Below, one piece after another: positions 9,243-17,980 of a stretch of 64,000 bases of DNA (position 1 is its first letter; each line of letters opens with the position of its first letter). The position numbers and the translations under genes are program-made. The notes under the pieces were generated by a model. It saw nothing but the letters and a program-made list of their open reading frames with translations. It had not been told where the DNA came from and made no database searches. Source of the stretch: Hyphomonas neptunium ATCC 15444 (GTDB lineage: Bacteria > Pseudomonadota > Alphaproteobacteria > Caulobacterales > Hyphomonadaceae); NCBI RefSeq assembly GCF_000013025.1, contig NC_008358.1:2232001-2296000 (forward strand). Reading direction: 5' to 3'.

Positions 9243-10096
9243 ACAACGACCATGACTATGGCGACGACAACGGCAGTCACCCGGCGCTGACCGATGCCCC
9301 CGCCCGCAAGGCGCTGGGCCAGCACTTTCTGTTCGATCCCAGCATCCTGAAACGCGCCGCAAATGCTGCTGGCCCGCTCAAGGGCAAGACGGTCATCGAA
9401 GTCGGCCCCGGCCCTGGCGGTCTGACGCGCGCCATCCTGAACGAAGAACCGGCCCTGCTTATCGCGGTGGAGACCGACCCACGCTTTTCCGAAGCGCTGA
9501 TGAGTTGGCCGGAGGCTAAAAACGGCCGCCTGCAGGTGATCGCCAGAGATGCCCGCAAGGTGCATTGGGAGAAGGTGTTGCAGGAAGCGGGCGCCGCAAC
9601 GCCCGTGATGATCATTGCCAACCTTCCCTACAATGTCGGCACGCCGCTGCTCATCGACTGGCTGAAAGCCGGTGACTGGCGCGGCCCCATGGCGCTGATG
9701 TTCCAGCGGGAAGTGGCCGAGCGGATCTGCGCGCAGCCCGATACCGATGCCTATGGCCGCCTGGCTGTCATCTCGCAGGCAGTGACACGTCCCCGTATTG
9801 CCTTCACTCTGCCGCCAGGCGCGTTCCGGCCGCCGCCGAAGGTTGATAGCGCTGTCGTCGAGTTTGAACCACTGCCGCCGGGCGAGCGCTTCGAGCACCT
9901 TGCGCTGCTGGAACAGATTGCCGGCGCCGCCTTTGGCCAGCGCCGCAAGATGCTGCGCGCCGCGTTGAAACCCTTCGCGAAAAAGCGCGGGATGAAAGCC
10001 GAAGCCTGGCTGGAAGATTGCGGCATCAAGCCGACCGCGCGCGCCGAAACGCTTACACAGGCGGAATTCCGCAAACTGGCAACAAGCCTGGCTTAA
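9239..10096 (+). CDS. rsmA: 16S rRNA dimethyladenosine transferase RsmA (KsgA)
   Basis: 285 residues from the ATG overlapping the pdxA stop, with GAGGAG just upstream. It dimethylates two adjacent adenosines near the 3' end of 16S rRNA during small-subunit maturation. Visible motifs are GQHFLFDPSIL, the SAM-binding VIEVGPGPGGLT and the catalytic NLPYN, followed by FRPPPKVDSAVV. The gene ends tail-to-tail with gmk: the two stop codons share the bases TTAA at 10093-10096. Confidence 0.97.
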   Translation: MNNDHDYGDDNGSHPALTDAPARKALGQHFLFDPSILKRAANAAGPLKGKTVIEVGPGPGGLTRAILNEEPALLIAVETDPRFSEALMSWPEAKNGRLQVIARDARKVHWEKVLQEAGAATPVMIIANLPYNVGTPLLIDWLKAGDWRGPMALMFQREVAERICAQPDTDAYGRLAVISQAVTRPRIAFTLPPGAFRPPPKVDSAVVEFEPLPPGERFEHLALLEQIAGAAFGQRRKMLRAALKPFAKKRGMKAEAWLEDCGIKPTARAETLTQAEFRKLATSLA

Positions 10097-10746
10097 GCTT
10101 CGCCCAGCAGGGCGCGCACGTGATCTTCCAGATCAATCTGGCGCAGGCGCTTCAGCCGCTCGACCAGCAGGATGCGCTTGAGGCGTTGGTAGGCGACGTT
10201 GAGATCATCATTGACGATGACATAGTCATAGCGCCGCCAGTGCATGATCTCGCGCTTGGCGTCCTCCATGCGGCGGGCAACCAGTTCCGGCGTTGACCCT
10301 GGACGGCCCATAAGACGCGCCTGCAATGCCTCAATGCTGGGCGGCAGGATGAACACCGAGACCACATCATTGGGCATCTGATCGTGCAGCGCGTCGGCCC
10401 CCTGCCAGTCCACATCGAACAGGACGTCTTCACCCGCTTCGAGGCGGGCAACCGTGTCGGCTTTCGGGGTGCCGTAATGTTTGTCGAAGACATGCGCCCA
10501 TTCGAGGAATTCGCGCCGCTCGATCATCCTGTGAAATTCATCGGGCGTCTTGAAGTAATAGTCTTCGCCGTGAACCTCATTGGGGCGCGGAGGCCGGGTG
10601 GTGGCGGAGATCGAAAGCTTCACATCGCCGAACTCTTCCAGCAGCATCCGGGACAGCGTGGTCTTGCCCGCGCCCGAGGGGCTGGAAAGCACCAGCATCA
10701 GGCCCCGGCGATTGCCCCGGTCTTTGGGATGTCCGCTATTCGACAT
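10093..10746 (-). CDS. gmk: Guanylate kinase
   Basis: 217 residues. It converts GMP to GDP with ATP. The P-loop LSSPSGAGKTTL lies near residues 19-30, followed by the GMP-binding region (SATTRPPRPNEVHGEDYYF) and VLFDVDWQGADAL. It is the last gene of a minus-strand run mltG-yicC-gmk and overlaps the 3' end of yicC by 11 bases. yicC-gmk adjacency is widespread. Confidence 0.97.
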   Translation of the reverse strand: MSNSGHPKDRGNRRGLMLVLSSPSGAGKTTLSRMLLEEFGDVKLSISATTRPPRPNEVHGEDYYFKTPDEFHRMIERREFLEWAHVFDKHYGTPKADTVARLEAGEDVLFDVDWQGADALHDQMPNDVVSVFILPPSIEALQARLMGRPGSTPELVARRMEDAKREIMHWRRYDYVIVNDDLNVAYQRLKRILLVERLKRLRQIDLEDHVRALLGEA

Positions 10747-11620
10747 TGGCCGATTGCTCCTTGAACTGGTCGATCACCCCTTTGAGGCCAAGGCCCGCAT
10801 TCGTCAAATCGAGGCTGATGGATTTGGAGCAGAGGGTGTTGGCTTCGCGGTTCAGCTCCTGCGCCAGAAAATCAATCTTGCGCCCGGCCGGCGAGCCTGC
10901 ACTGAGCAATTCGCGGCCCGTCTTGATATGCGCCGATAGACGATCCAACTCCTCGCGGACATCCGCCTTGGCCGCTGACAGGGCCACTTCGGCGGCATAA
11001 CGCTCGGCGTCCACCCGCCCTTCGCGGTCCAAATCCTCAAGCTGTTTCGTCAATTTCGCGCGGATCAGCTCGGGCTGGCTCGCGGCGTGGGTCTCTGCCT
11101 CAGCCTTCAAGTGCTCCATTTGGTTGAGGAGATCACCAAGAAGACCCTCCAGTGAGGCGCCTTCAGATTTGCGTCCTTCGGCAAGCTCGTCGAGCGCCTG
11201 CGCGGCGCCAGTGGAGAGCAGCGCAAGCACCGCCTCATCCATTATATCGCGGGTGGAGCTTGATCCGGCATCGACGACGCCCTTTACCGACATCAGTGTC
11301 GCGATGGCTTCGGCGGAAAGCTCGCGCCCGGAAACCTTGCGCGCCGCCTGGGCGAGCTCCGAAAGCAATGCCTCATTGATAACGGCCGCGGCGCCCGATG
11401 CAGCAAGTTCAATACGCAGGCTGACCTGGAGCGAGCCGCGATTGAAGCGTGCTGCCGCCATGGCCTTGACCTCACGCTCGAGCTGCTCAGCGCCCGGCGG
11501 CAGGTTTACGCGTACATCCAGCGAGCGGCCATTGACGCTTTTGGCCTCCCAGGCCCACCCGCCCCAGCTGGCTTCGCCGGTTACCCGCGCGAACCCCGTC
11601 ATCCCCGACAGTGTACCCAT
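10736..11620 (-). CDS. yicC: YicC family endoribonuclease
   Basis: 294 residues, full length. It starts MSGFARV-like after a short leader (MGTLSGMTGFARVTGEASWGGWAWEAKSVNGRSLDVRVNLP), the typical N-terminal signature of the family, and ends with the DUF1732 domain (GRKIDFLAQELNREANTLCSKS). YicC proteins are described as RNases involved in small-RNA turnover and stress survival; the role in this organism is inferred. Its ATG overlaps the mltG stop codon at 11620 and its 3' end overlaps gmk. Confidence 0.93.
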   Translation of the reverse strand: MGTLSGMTGFARVTGEASWGGWAWEAKSVNGRSLDVRVNLPPGAEQLEREVKAMAAARFNRGSLQVSLRIELAASGAAAVINEALLSELAQAARKVSGRELSAEAIATLMSVKGVVDAGSSSTRDIMDEAVLALLSTGAAQALDELAEGRKSEGASLEGLLGDLLNQMEHLKAEAETHAASQPELIRAKLTKQLEDLDREGRVDAERYAAEVALSAAKADVREELDRLSAHIKTGRELLSAGSPAGRKIDFLAQELNREANTLCSKSISLDLTNAGLGLKGVIDQFKEQSANVE

Positions 11621-12657
11621 CAGTTTGCCCGCTCCCGTTCAATTTCGCCGCGCTCGTAAGCGCGGTAGGCCGCAACATTGCGATTGTGTTCCGCCAGGGT
11701 CTTGGCGAAGAGGTGCCCGCCTTTCCCATCTGCGACAAAGAAAATATATTCCGTTTCCGGAGGGTTCAGAACCGCTGCAATGGCTTCACGACCTGGGTTG
11801 CAGATCGGCGTCTTTGGCAAACCATCGATCTGATATGTGTTCCATTCCGTAGGCCGATCAATTTCGGAGCGATAGAGCGTCCGGCGCTGGCCTTGCTTGT
11901 TATAGAGCGGCTCACCTTTGGAAATGCCGTAGATGATTGTCGGGTCGCTCTGAAGGCGCATACCCCGCTTCATCCGCGTCGTGAACAGGGCGGCGATCTC
12001 GTCTCGCTCTGCGGCAATGCCGCTTTCCTTCTCGACGATGGACGCCAGGATAACCGCCTCATAGGGTGTTTCGAGCAGGAGGCCCTCCTGCCGCTCCGGC
12101 CAGAGTTCCGCCAGCACATCGGCCTGCGCCTTCTGAACCTTCTCGATCAGCGCCTGGCGTGTCATGCCGCGATGGAACATGTAGGTGTCGGGGAGCAGCG
12201 TGCCTTCTTCCGGCAACACTTCGGGCATCTCGCCTTCCAGTGTTTCATCGGTTTCGATGATGCGGAGAAGCTGCGCGGTCGTTCGGCCTTCAGGCAGAGT
12301 GATCTTGTGGAGAACCGAGCGGCCCTCAGTTAGAATGGCGAGCACAGCAGCCATGCTGATGGCAGGATCAAGAATATATTCCCCCGCCTTCACGTGCGGG
12401 ATCTCGCTCTGCATTTCTTCGTCGATCCGGCTTTTCAGCAGAAGGATGCGGTCATCCTTGATGATGCCTTCCGCTTCCAGCCGCCCGGCAACAGCGGTCA
12501 ACGTATCGCCCTCGGAAACCATGAAGACGACTTCTTGCTGCAAAGGACCAGGCCGGGTCATTTCATTGTTGAGCCAGACCCAGCCTGCGACGACTGCGGC
12601 CGCAGCAATGAATGCCAGTACAAACACCCAGGCGAAGAGCGTTCTCAGAAATCCCAT
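11620..12657 (-). CDS. mltG: Endolytic murein transglycosylase MltG
   Basis: 345 residues. One N-terminal membrane helix (about 6-28) is followed by a LysM-like region (VVFMVSEGDTLTAVAGRLEAEGIIKDD) and the YceG/MltG catalytic domain. The catalytic glutamate lies in ASIVEKESGIAAERDEIA, followed by RMKRGMRLQSDPTIIYG. MltG cuts nascent glycan strands in the inner membrane and so sets their length. It heads the mltG-yicC-gmk run. A 225-base gap without a visible gene separates it from fabF and probably carries its promoter. Confidence 0.95.
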   Translation of the reverse strand: MGFLRTLFAWVFVLAFIAAAAVVAGWVWLNNEMTRPGPLQQEVVFMVSEGDTLTAVAGRLEAEGIIKDDRILLLKSRIDEEMQSEIPHVKAGEYILDPAISMAAVLAILTEGRSVLHKITLPEGRTTAQLLRIIETDETLEGEMPEVLPEEGTLLPDTYMFHRGMTRQALIEKVQKAQADVLAELWPERQEGLLLETPYEAVILASIVEKESGIAAERDEIAALFTTRMKRGMRLQSDPTIIYGISKGEPLYNKQGQRRTLYRSEIDRPTEWNTYQIDGLPKTPICNPGREAIAAVLNPPETEYIFFVADGKGGHLFAKTLAEHNRNVAAYRAYERGEIERERAN

Positions 12658-12882
12658 GCAAACCTCTCGCTACGTGTCCCAGCGCGGAGTTGTAACCCGG
12701 TCAGGCGACTACAGAAAAGCATACTCCGCAGCCGGATCAGGCAATAAACGATATGTCACAAAGCTTGCCATGAGTCGCTGAGCTGTCAGGCGTTACTTGG
12801 ACTTCGCATCCGGCCGATATGAAAGAACCGCCAGCCTGTGGGCCAGCGGTTCGTTCGTGTAACAGATGGCCAAGTGGCAGGA

Positions 12883-14169
12883 TCAATCGACCTTGCGCAG
12901 AACCAGGGATGCGTTGGTGCCGCCAAAGCCAAAGCTGTTCGACATGGCTGCGCGAACGCGGCCTTTCTTGGCCTTGTGCGGAATGAGATCAAGCACGGTT
13001 TCGAAGCTCGGATTGTCGAGGTTCAACGTCGGCGGCATGACCTGGTCACGGATCGCGAGCGCGCAGAATGCGGCCTCGATCGCGCCAGCGGCGCCGAGCA
13101 GGTGTCCGACAGCCGATTTGGTTGACGACATGGAGATGTTCTTCGCGTGATCGCCGAACGCGCGTTCGACGGCGCCAGCCTCACCCTCATCGCCTTTCGG
13201 CGTGGAGGTGCCGTGAGCATTGACGTAGTCGATCTCGGCCGGGTCGATACCGGAATTTTTCAGCGCCATCTTCATGGCCCGATAGCCGCCCTCGGCGCCT
13301 TCAGCCGGCGCGGTGATGTGATGCGCGTCGCCGGTCAGGCCATAGCCCGCCACTTCAGCGTAGATCTTCGCGCCGCGTGCCTTGGCGTGTTCATACTCTT
13401 CAAGCACGAGCACAGCAGCGCCCTCACCCATGACGAAACCATCCCGATCCTTGTCATAAGGGCGGGATGCCTTCTCGGGCGTATCGTTGAAGCTGGTCGA
13501 CATGGCCTTGGCGGCGCAGAAACCCGCAATGCCAAGTCTGCCGATCACCGCTTCAGCCCCACCGGCCACCATCACATCAGCATCGCCGTAAGAGATGAGA
13601 CGCGCAGAATCGCCGATCGCATGCGCGCCAGTCGCACAGGCCGTAACAACAGAGTGGTTGGGGCCCTTGAGGCCATGCCGGATCGAAATCTGTCCAGAGG
13701 CAAGGTTGATCAGCGACGCCGGAATGAAGAACGGGCTGACCTTCCGGGGTCCGTGCTCATGCAGTGTGATCGAGGTTTCATAAATGGTCTCAAGACCACC
13801 GATACCAGATCCGATCATCACGCCTGCGCGTTCTTTTTGATCATCGGTTTCGAGCTTCAGGCCGGAATCGGCCAACGCCTCGTCTGCAGCGGCAATGCCG
13901 TACAGAATGAACTCGTCGATCCGGCGCTGTTCCTTGGAGGACAGCACTTTATCAGGATCGAAAGCGTGCTCATCGCCTTCTCCGCCGCCGCGGCCAGAGG
14001 CCCACGGAACCTGAAAAGCGATTTTGCACGGCAGGTCCGAAGCGTCGAAATTGTCGATCTTGCCTGCGCCGGATTTACCGGCAATCAGACGCTCCCAAGT
14101 CGCCTCCCGGCCATTGGCCAGAGGAGAAACAATACCGATACCGGTGATGACAACACGACGCTTCGACAT
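12883..14169 (-). CDS. fabF: 3-oxoacyl-ACP synthase II FabF
   Basis: 428 residues. It condenses malonyl-ACP with acyl-ACP during fatty-acid elongation. The catalytic cysteine sits in VVTACATGAHAIGD, and the two histidines are in NAHGTSTPKGDEGEA and SAVGHLLGAAGAIEA. It is the last gene of the minus-strand run fabD - small membrane protein - fabG - acpP - fabF and lies 14 bases after acpP. Confidence 0.97.
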   Translation of the reverse strand: MSKRRVVITGIGIVSPLANGREATWERLIAGKSGAGKIDNFDASDLPCKIAFQVPWASGRGGGEGDEHAFDPDKVLSSKEQRRIDEFILYGIAAADEALADSGLKLETDDQKERAGVMIGSGIGGLETIYETSITLHEHGPRKVSPFFIPASLINLASGQISIRHGLKGPNHSVVTACATGAHAIGDSARLISYGDADVMVAGGAEAVIGRLGIAGFCAAKAMSTSFNDTPEKASRPYDKDRDGFVMGEGAAVLVLEEYEHAKARGAKIYAEVAGYGLTGDAHHITAPAEGAEGGYRAMKMALKNSGIDPAEIDYVNAHGTSTPKGDEGEAGAVERAFGDHAKNISMSSTKSAVGHLLGAAGAIEAAFCALAIRDQVMPPTLNLDNPSFETVLDLIPHKAKKGRVRAAMSNSFGFGGTNASLVLRKVD

Positions 14170-14183
14170 GACAACCCAGCGCC

Positions 14184-14417
14184 TTAGACGTGGGCCTTGA
14201 TGTGCGAGACGGCGTCACCGACCGAACGGATCGACTCTTGCACGTCATCAGGGATCTCGATGTTAAACTCTTCTTCGAAAGCCATCACGAGTTCGACGAG
14301 GTCCAGCGAGTCCGCACCGAGGTCGTCGATGAAGCTTGCGCTCTCAACAACCTTGTCTGCTTCCACGTCGAGGTTCTCGACTACGATTTTCTTCACACGT
14401 TCAAAAACGTCAGACAT
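14184..14417 (-). CDS. acpP: Acyl carrier protein
   Basis: A 77-residue acidic protein, the standard length. The phosphopantetheine attachment site is Ser37 in [10 protein letters not shown]. It carries growing acyl chains for FabD, FabG and FabF, which are encoded beside it. The 112-base gap to fabG upstream is large enough for its own promoter, which would fit the high demand for ACP. Confidence 0.98.
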
Positions 14418-14529
14418 GAATACCTCTCTCGATATGTCTGATGACTGGTCCTTATTCGAACCATTGTGTTGCGCCTAGCACACACTACGGATGAGCGCCA
14501 AGCCCTAGTCTGATGCCCGACTGCTGGGC

Positions 14530-15267
14530 CTAAATCATTGCCATACCGCCATTTACGTGCAGCGTCTGGCCGGTGACATAAGCCGCTTCATTCGAAGCAA
14601 GATACACTGCCGCAGCAGCAATGTCGCCGCCCTGACCGAGCCTTCCTGTTGGAATCTGCCCCAAAAGCGCCGTTTTCTGGGCTTCCGGCAGGCCTTCGGT
14701 CATCGGTGATTCGATGAAGCCAGGTGCAATTGTATTGGCCGTGATGCCCCTTGAAGCGACCTCCTGAGCGATCGATTTTGTGAAGCCGATCATACCCGCT
14801 TTTGATGCACAATAATTTGTCTGGCCCGGATTTCCGGTAACGCCGACGACCGAAGTGATTCCAATGATGCGGCCATGGCGGCGCTTCATCATTCCCCTGA
14901 CAGCTGATTTCGTCAGGCGGAAATAGCTTCCCAGGTTAACATTGAGCACATCATTCCAGTCCTCATCCTTCATCTGGATGAGTAGTTTGTCGCGCGTGAT
15001 GCCGGCGTTCGCGATCAGAATATCCAGCGGGCCAATGGCCGCTTCCGCCTGCCCGACCAGCGCGTCCACAGCAGCCGGATCAGACAGGTTGCACGGCACG
15101 ATGGCCGTTTCCCCCTTCAGGGTGGAGGCAACCTCCTGCAGGACCGCTTCGCGGGTGCCGGAGAGAGCCACCTTTGCCCCGCAATCGGAAAGCGCCTGGG
15201 CGATGGCGCGGCCAATGCCGCCCGATGCGCCGGTAACAAGGGCCGTGCGGCCGGTCAGGTCAAACAT
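14530..15267 (-). CDS. fabG: 3-oxoacyl-ACP reductase FabG
   Basis: 245-residue classical SDR that reduces 3-oxoacyl-ACP with NADPH. It has TGASGGIGRA (cofactor binding), NAGITRDKLL, the Ser-Tyr-Lys active site (GITSVVGVTGNPGQTNYCASKAG) and GFIESPMTEGLP. It follows a small membrane-protein gene by three bases and precedes acpP. Confidence 0.97.
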   Translation of the reverse strand: MFDLTGRTALVTGASGGIGRAIAQALSDCGAKVALSGTREAVLQEVASTLKGETAIVPCNLSDPAAVDALVGQAEAAIGPLDILIANAGITRDKLLIQMKDEDWNDVLNVNLGSYFRLTKSAVRGMMKRRHGRIIGITSVVGVTGNPGQTNYCASKAGMIGFTKSIAQEVASRGITANTIAPGFIESPMTEGLPEAQKTALLGQIPTGRLGQGGDIAAAAVYLASNEAAYVTGQTLHVNGGMAMI

Positions 15268-15270
15268 GCT

Positions 15271-15429
15271 CTATTTTTCCTTGTCTTGCCGCCAGTAATC
15301 CTTCGCAGGAATTCTCGGCGCCTGATTCTTCCTGTGCCGCCGATAAAGCTCGAGCGCGACGACGAGAACAACAAACACGAACACATAAGTCCTGAAATCG
15401 TTCAGCAGCAACGCCGCGAGCTCCATCAT
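15271..15429 (-). CDS. 52-residue single-pass membrane protein between fabD and fabG
   Basis: Not recognised. The frame begins at tandem ATG codons (15429 or 15426), two bases after the fabD TGA, and ends three bases before the fabG ATG, so it fills exactly the space between them. The product is MMELAALLLNDF, then a hydrophobic helix (about residues 15-28, TYVFVFVVLVVALEL), then a basic tail (YRRHRKN) and a charged C-terminus (WRQDKEK). This topology (helix, then positive charges inside) recalls small accessory proteins such as CcmD, but that resemblance is loose. Position implies co-translation with fatty-acid synthesis enzymes. Function unknown. Confidence 0.75.
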   Translation of the reverse strand: MMELAALLLNDFRTYVFVFVVLVVALELYRRHRKNQAPRIPAKDYWRQDKEK

Positions 15430-15431
15430 GA

Positions 15432-16382
15432 TCAGCTCTCTTTGATGGCTTTGGCGAAGGCTTCCAGGTCCTCAGGGGTGCCGAGGGTGAAGCCGTTCAG
15501 CGATTTCTCGATCCGGCGTTGCATCACCGTGAGCACTTTGCCCGCCCCGGCCTCGCCCGTCATGGTAACGCCCTGGCCGACCATATACTGCACGCTTTCG
15601 GTCCAGCGGACCCGTCCTGTCACCTGTTTGACCAGATTCTGGCGGATCGTTTCAGGATCTGTGACTGCGCTGGCGCTGACATTGGCCACCAGGGGCACAG
15701 CCGGGGCCTTGATCTCGGTGTCTGCCAGCGCTGCCGCCATCGCGTCGGCAGCTGGCTGCATCAGGGCGCAGTGGAACGGCGCCGATACGTTCAGCGCCAT
15801 AGCCTTCTTCACGCCATTGGCCTGCGACCAGACAATGGCGGCGTCAATCGCCGCCTTGGTGCCAGAGATGACAAGCTGGCCGGGGGCATTATCATTGGCA
15901 ATGTCGCACGCGCCGCCAGTTTCGCGGCCCGCGGCGCAGGCAGCTTCAGCCTGGGCATAATCGGCCCCCAGAAGGGCCGCCATAGCGCCCTGCCCTGGCT
16001 GAACGGCAGATTGCATGGCATTGCCGCGGATGCGCAGGAGGCGCGCGGTATCAGACACACTGATCGAACCAGCCGAAGCCAGCGCGGAATACTCGCCCAG
16101 CGAATGGCCGGCGACAAACGCCGCATCCTTCGCTGAAATGCCGAAATGCGCCTCAAGCGCCCTCATGGCGGCCACGGAGTGGGCCATCAGGGCGGGCTGG
16201 GTGTTGGCGGTGAGGGTCAGCTCGGCAATATCGCCTTCCCACATCACGGAGGAGAGCTTCTGGCTGAGCGCCGCGTCCACCTCTTCAAACACTGCTTTTG
16301 CGGCAGGAAAGGCGTCGGCGAGTGCCTTGCCCATGCCGATTTCCTGGCTGCCCTGTCCGGGGAAAATGAATGCGAGGGTCAT
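15432..16382 (-). CDS. fabD: Malonyl-CoA:ACP transacylase FabD
   Basis: 316 residues from the ATG at 16382, preceded by GGAGACAGGG. A longer open frame upstream has no family similarity. It loads malonyl groups on ACP. Motifs are FIFPGQGSQ at the N-terminus, the nucleophile serine in AGHSLGEYSA (about residue 92) and the histidine in APFHCALM. It is the first gene of the fatty-acid run and diverges from rpsF across a 213-base intergenic region that should hold both promoters. Confidence 0.96.
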   Translation of the reverse strand: MTLAFIFPGQGSQEIGMGKALADAFPAAKAVFEEVDAALSQKLSSVMWEGDIAELTLTANTQPALMAHSVAAMRALEAHFGISAKDAAFVAGHSLGEYSALASAGSISVSDTARLLRIRGNAMQSAVQPGQGAMAALLGADYAQAEAACAAGRETGGACDIANDNAPGQLVISGTKAAIDAAIVWSQANGVKKAMALNVSAPFHCALMQPAADAMAAALADTEIKAPAVPLVANVSASAVTDPETIRQNLVKQVTGRVRWTESVQYMVGQGVTMTGEAGAGKVLTVMQRRIEKSLNGFTLGTPEDLEAFAKAIKES

Positions 16383-16595
16383 GTTTACCCTGTCTCCTGC
16401 GTTTTTTGGCGTGCGTAAAGCGCGTCCTCCCGGCATGCAAGCGCTTGAATTTTCCACAAGGATAGGCTTAAGAGCGCCTCTTCATAGTAAGGTGCGGTCC
16501 TCGACTATCCGGAATGAGCCGGTGAAAGAGGGGCCATCGTCAGAAGAGTTTCCCGCTCTCTGGTGCCGCATCTTCTTACATTTGGGAATGAAAAC

Positions 16596-16934
16596 ATGGC
16601 ACTATACGAGCATGTCGTGATCACACGACCTGACATCTCGCCCGCCCAGGTTGAAAGCTTCATCGAAGAGATGACCACTTTCCTCAAGGAAAAAGGCGCA
16701 ACTGTTGGCAAGACGGAATATTGGGGCCTTCGCAGCCTCGCTTATCCGATCAAGAAACAGCGCAAGGGCCACTACTCGCTCATCAACATCGACGGCCCGG
16801 CTGACGCGATCCACGAACTGGAACGCCGCCAGCGCATCGCCGAAGACGTGATGCGCTACATGACCGTCCGCGTCGAAACGCTGAGTGATGAGCCTTCGCC
16901 GGTTCTCTCTCGCAAAGAACGCCGCCGCGACTAA
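16596..16934 (+). CDS. rpsF: 30S ribosomal protein S6
   Basis: 112 residues from the ATG at 16596 (MALYEHVVITRPD). Binds 16S rRNA together with S18, encoded next. The S6 signature (VGKTEYWGLRSLAYPIKKQRKGHY) is clear. The frame extends 33 bases upstream but homologs start at MALYEH. In many bacteria the S6:S18 complex represses its own leader RNA; I could not confirm that structure here. Confidence 0.97.
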   Translation: MALYEHVVITRPDISPAQVESFIEEMTTFLKEKGATVGKTEYWGLRSLAYPIKKQRKGHYSLINIDGPADAIHELERRQRIAEDVMRYMTVRVETLSDEPSPVLSRKERRRD

Positions 16935-16954
16935 CCGGCTGAGGGACAGATCAC

Positions 16955-17212
16955 ATGGCACAGAAAATCAACATCACGAACATTCCAGCCCGCCGTCCGT
17001 TCGGCCGCCGCCGCAAGGTGGACCCGTTTACCGGACAACACGCGCAGGAAATCGATTACAAAGACGTGAAAATGCTCCAGCGCTATATCTCTGAAAAAGG
17101 GAAAATCGTGCCGAGCCGCATCACGGCTGTAAACCTCAAGAACCAGCGCAAGCTTGCACAGGCGATCAAACGCGCCCGCATGCTGGCCCTGATTCCGTTT
17201 GAAGTGAAGTAA
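16955..17212 (+). CDS. rpsR: 30S ribosomal protein S18
   Basis: 85 residues, with the S18 core ([37 protein letters not shown] region). Partner of S6 on the platform of the small subunit. It lies 20 bases after rpsF and 12 bases before rplI in the standard order. Confidence 0.97.
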   Translation: MAQKINITNIPARRPFGRRRKVDPFTGQHAQEIDYKDVKMLQRYISEKGKIVPSRITAVNLKNQRKLAQAIKRARMLALIPFEVK

Positions 17213-17224
17213 GGAGAAGACACC

Positions 17225-17809
17225 ATGCAAGTCATCCTCCTTGAGCGCATCGACCGCCTCGGCAAAATCGGTGATGAAGTCCGCGTCAAAAACGGCTTCG
17301 CACGCAACTTCCTCATCCCGCAGGGCAAAGCGCTGATCGCCAACGACAAGAACCGCAAGCGGTTTGAAATCGAGCGTGACGCCATCGAAGCCCGCAACGC
17401 GGCTGCGCGTGACGCAGCTCAGACCGAAGCGGATAATCTCGAAGGCGCAATCTTCGTGCTGATCCGTCAGGCTGGCGAAACCGGTCAGCTTTACGGGTCG
17501 GTTACGGCCCGCGACGTTGCAGAAGCAGCTGAAGCCGCTGGCTACAAGGTCGACCGCGCCGCGGTTCGTCTCGACAAGCCAATCAAGGCAGTCGGCCTTT
17601 CCGAAGTCTCGGTCCGCCTGCACGCTGAAGTCAGCGTGAAAGTCCAGGTGAACGTGGCCCGTTCGACCGAAGAAGCCGAGCGCCAGGAAAAAGGCGAAGA
17701 CATCGTTGCTGCGCTGCAGGCTGAAAATCAGGCGCAAGCCGACGAGCAGGCCGGCGAACTCGCAGCAGCCGCTGCCGAACGCGGCGACATGGGCGGCGAC
17801 GAAGAGTAA
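17225..17809 (+). CDS. rplI: 50S ribosomal protein L9
   Basis: 194 residues. The N-terminal rRNA-binding domain starts MQVILLERIDRLGKIGDEVRVKNGFARNFLIPQGKA; a long helix links it to the C-terminal domain. It is longer than the E. coli protein (about 149) because of an acidic, alanine/glutamate-rich tail of about 45 residues (EEAERQEKGED through GDEE), a common alphaproteobacterial feature. A strong terminator follows. Confidence 0.96.
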   Translation: MQVILLERIDRLGKIGDEVRVKNGFARNFLIPQGKALIANDKNRKRFEIERDAIEARNAAARDAAQTEADNLEGAIFVLIRQAGETGQLYGSVTARDVAEAAEAAGYKVDRAAVRLDKPIKAVGLSEVSVRLHAEVSVKVQVNVARSTEEAERQEKGEDIVAALQAENQAQADEQAGELAAAAAERGDMGGDEE

Positions 17810-17840
17810 TCTTCGCTCCGGCCCAAGCCATATATTCCAA

Positions 17841-17869
17841 AACGGCGGCTCCTCGGGGCCGCCGTTTTT
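17841..17869 (+). terminator. Intrinsic terminator after rplI
   Basis: AACGGCGGC (17841-17849) pairs with GCCGCCGTT (17858-17866) around an 8-base loop and runs into a T tract. It ends the rpsF-rpsR-rplI operon and separates it from dnaB. Confidence 0.9.
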
Positions 17870-17980
17870 CTTTGCCCGGACTGCGCGCGGCGACTCACAG
17901 AAATTGCCCTGATCCTGACTCCATGAGTCGCAAATCAAACTCCGCTTGCTATAGTAAACGTTTGCGCCACGGGGGTGCCA

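Noticed and set aside
13147..14187. Plus-strand open frame (346 codons) opposite fabF
   Set aside because: Antisense to a clear KAS II gene with no recognisable motif; high GC content makes such shadows common here.
16383..16595. S6:S18-binding leader RNA before rpsF
   Set aside because: The expected conserved bulge and stem could not be identified by eye; a covariance search would be needed.
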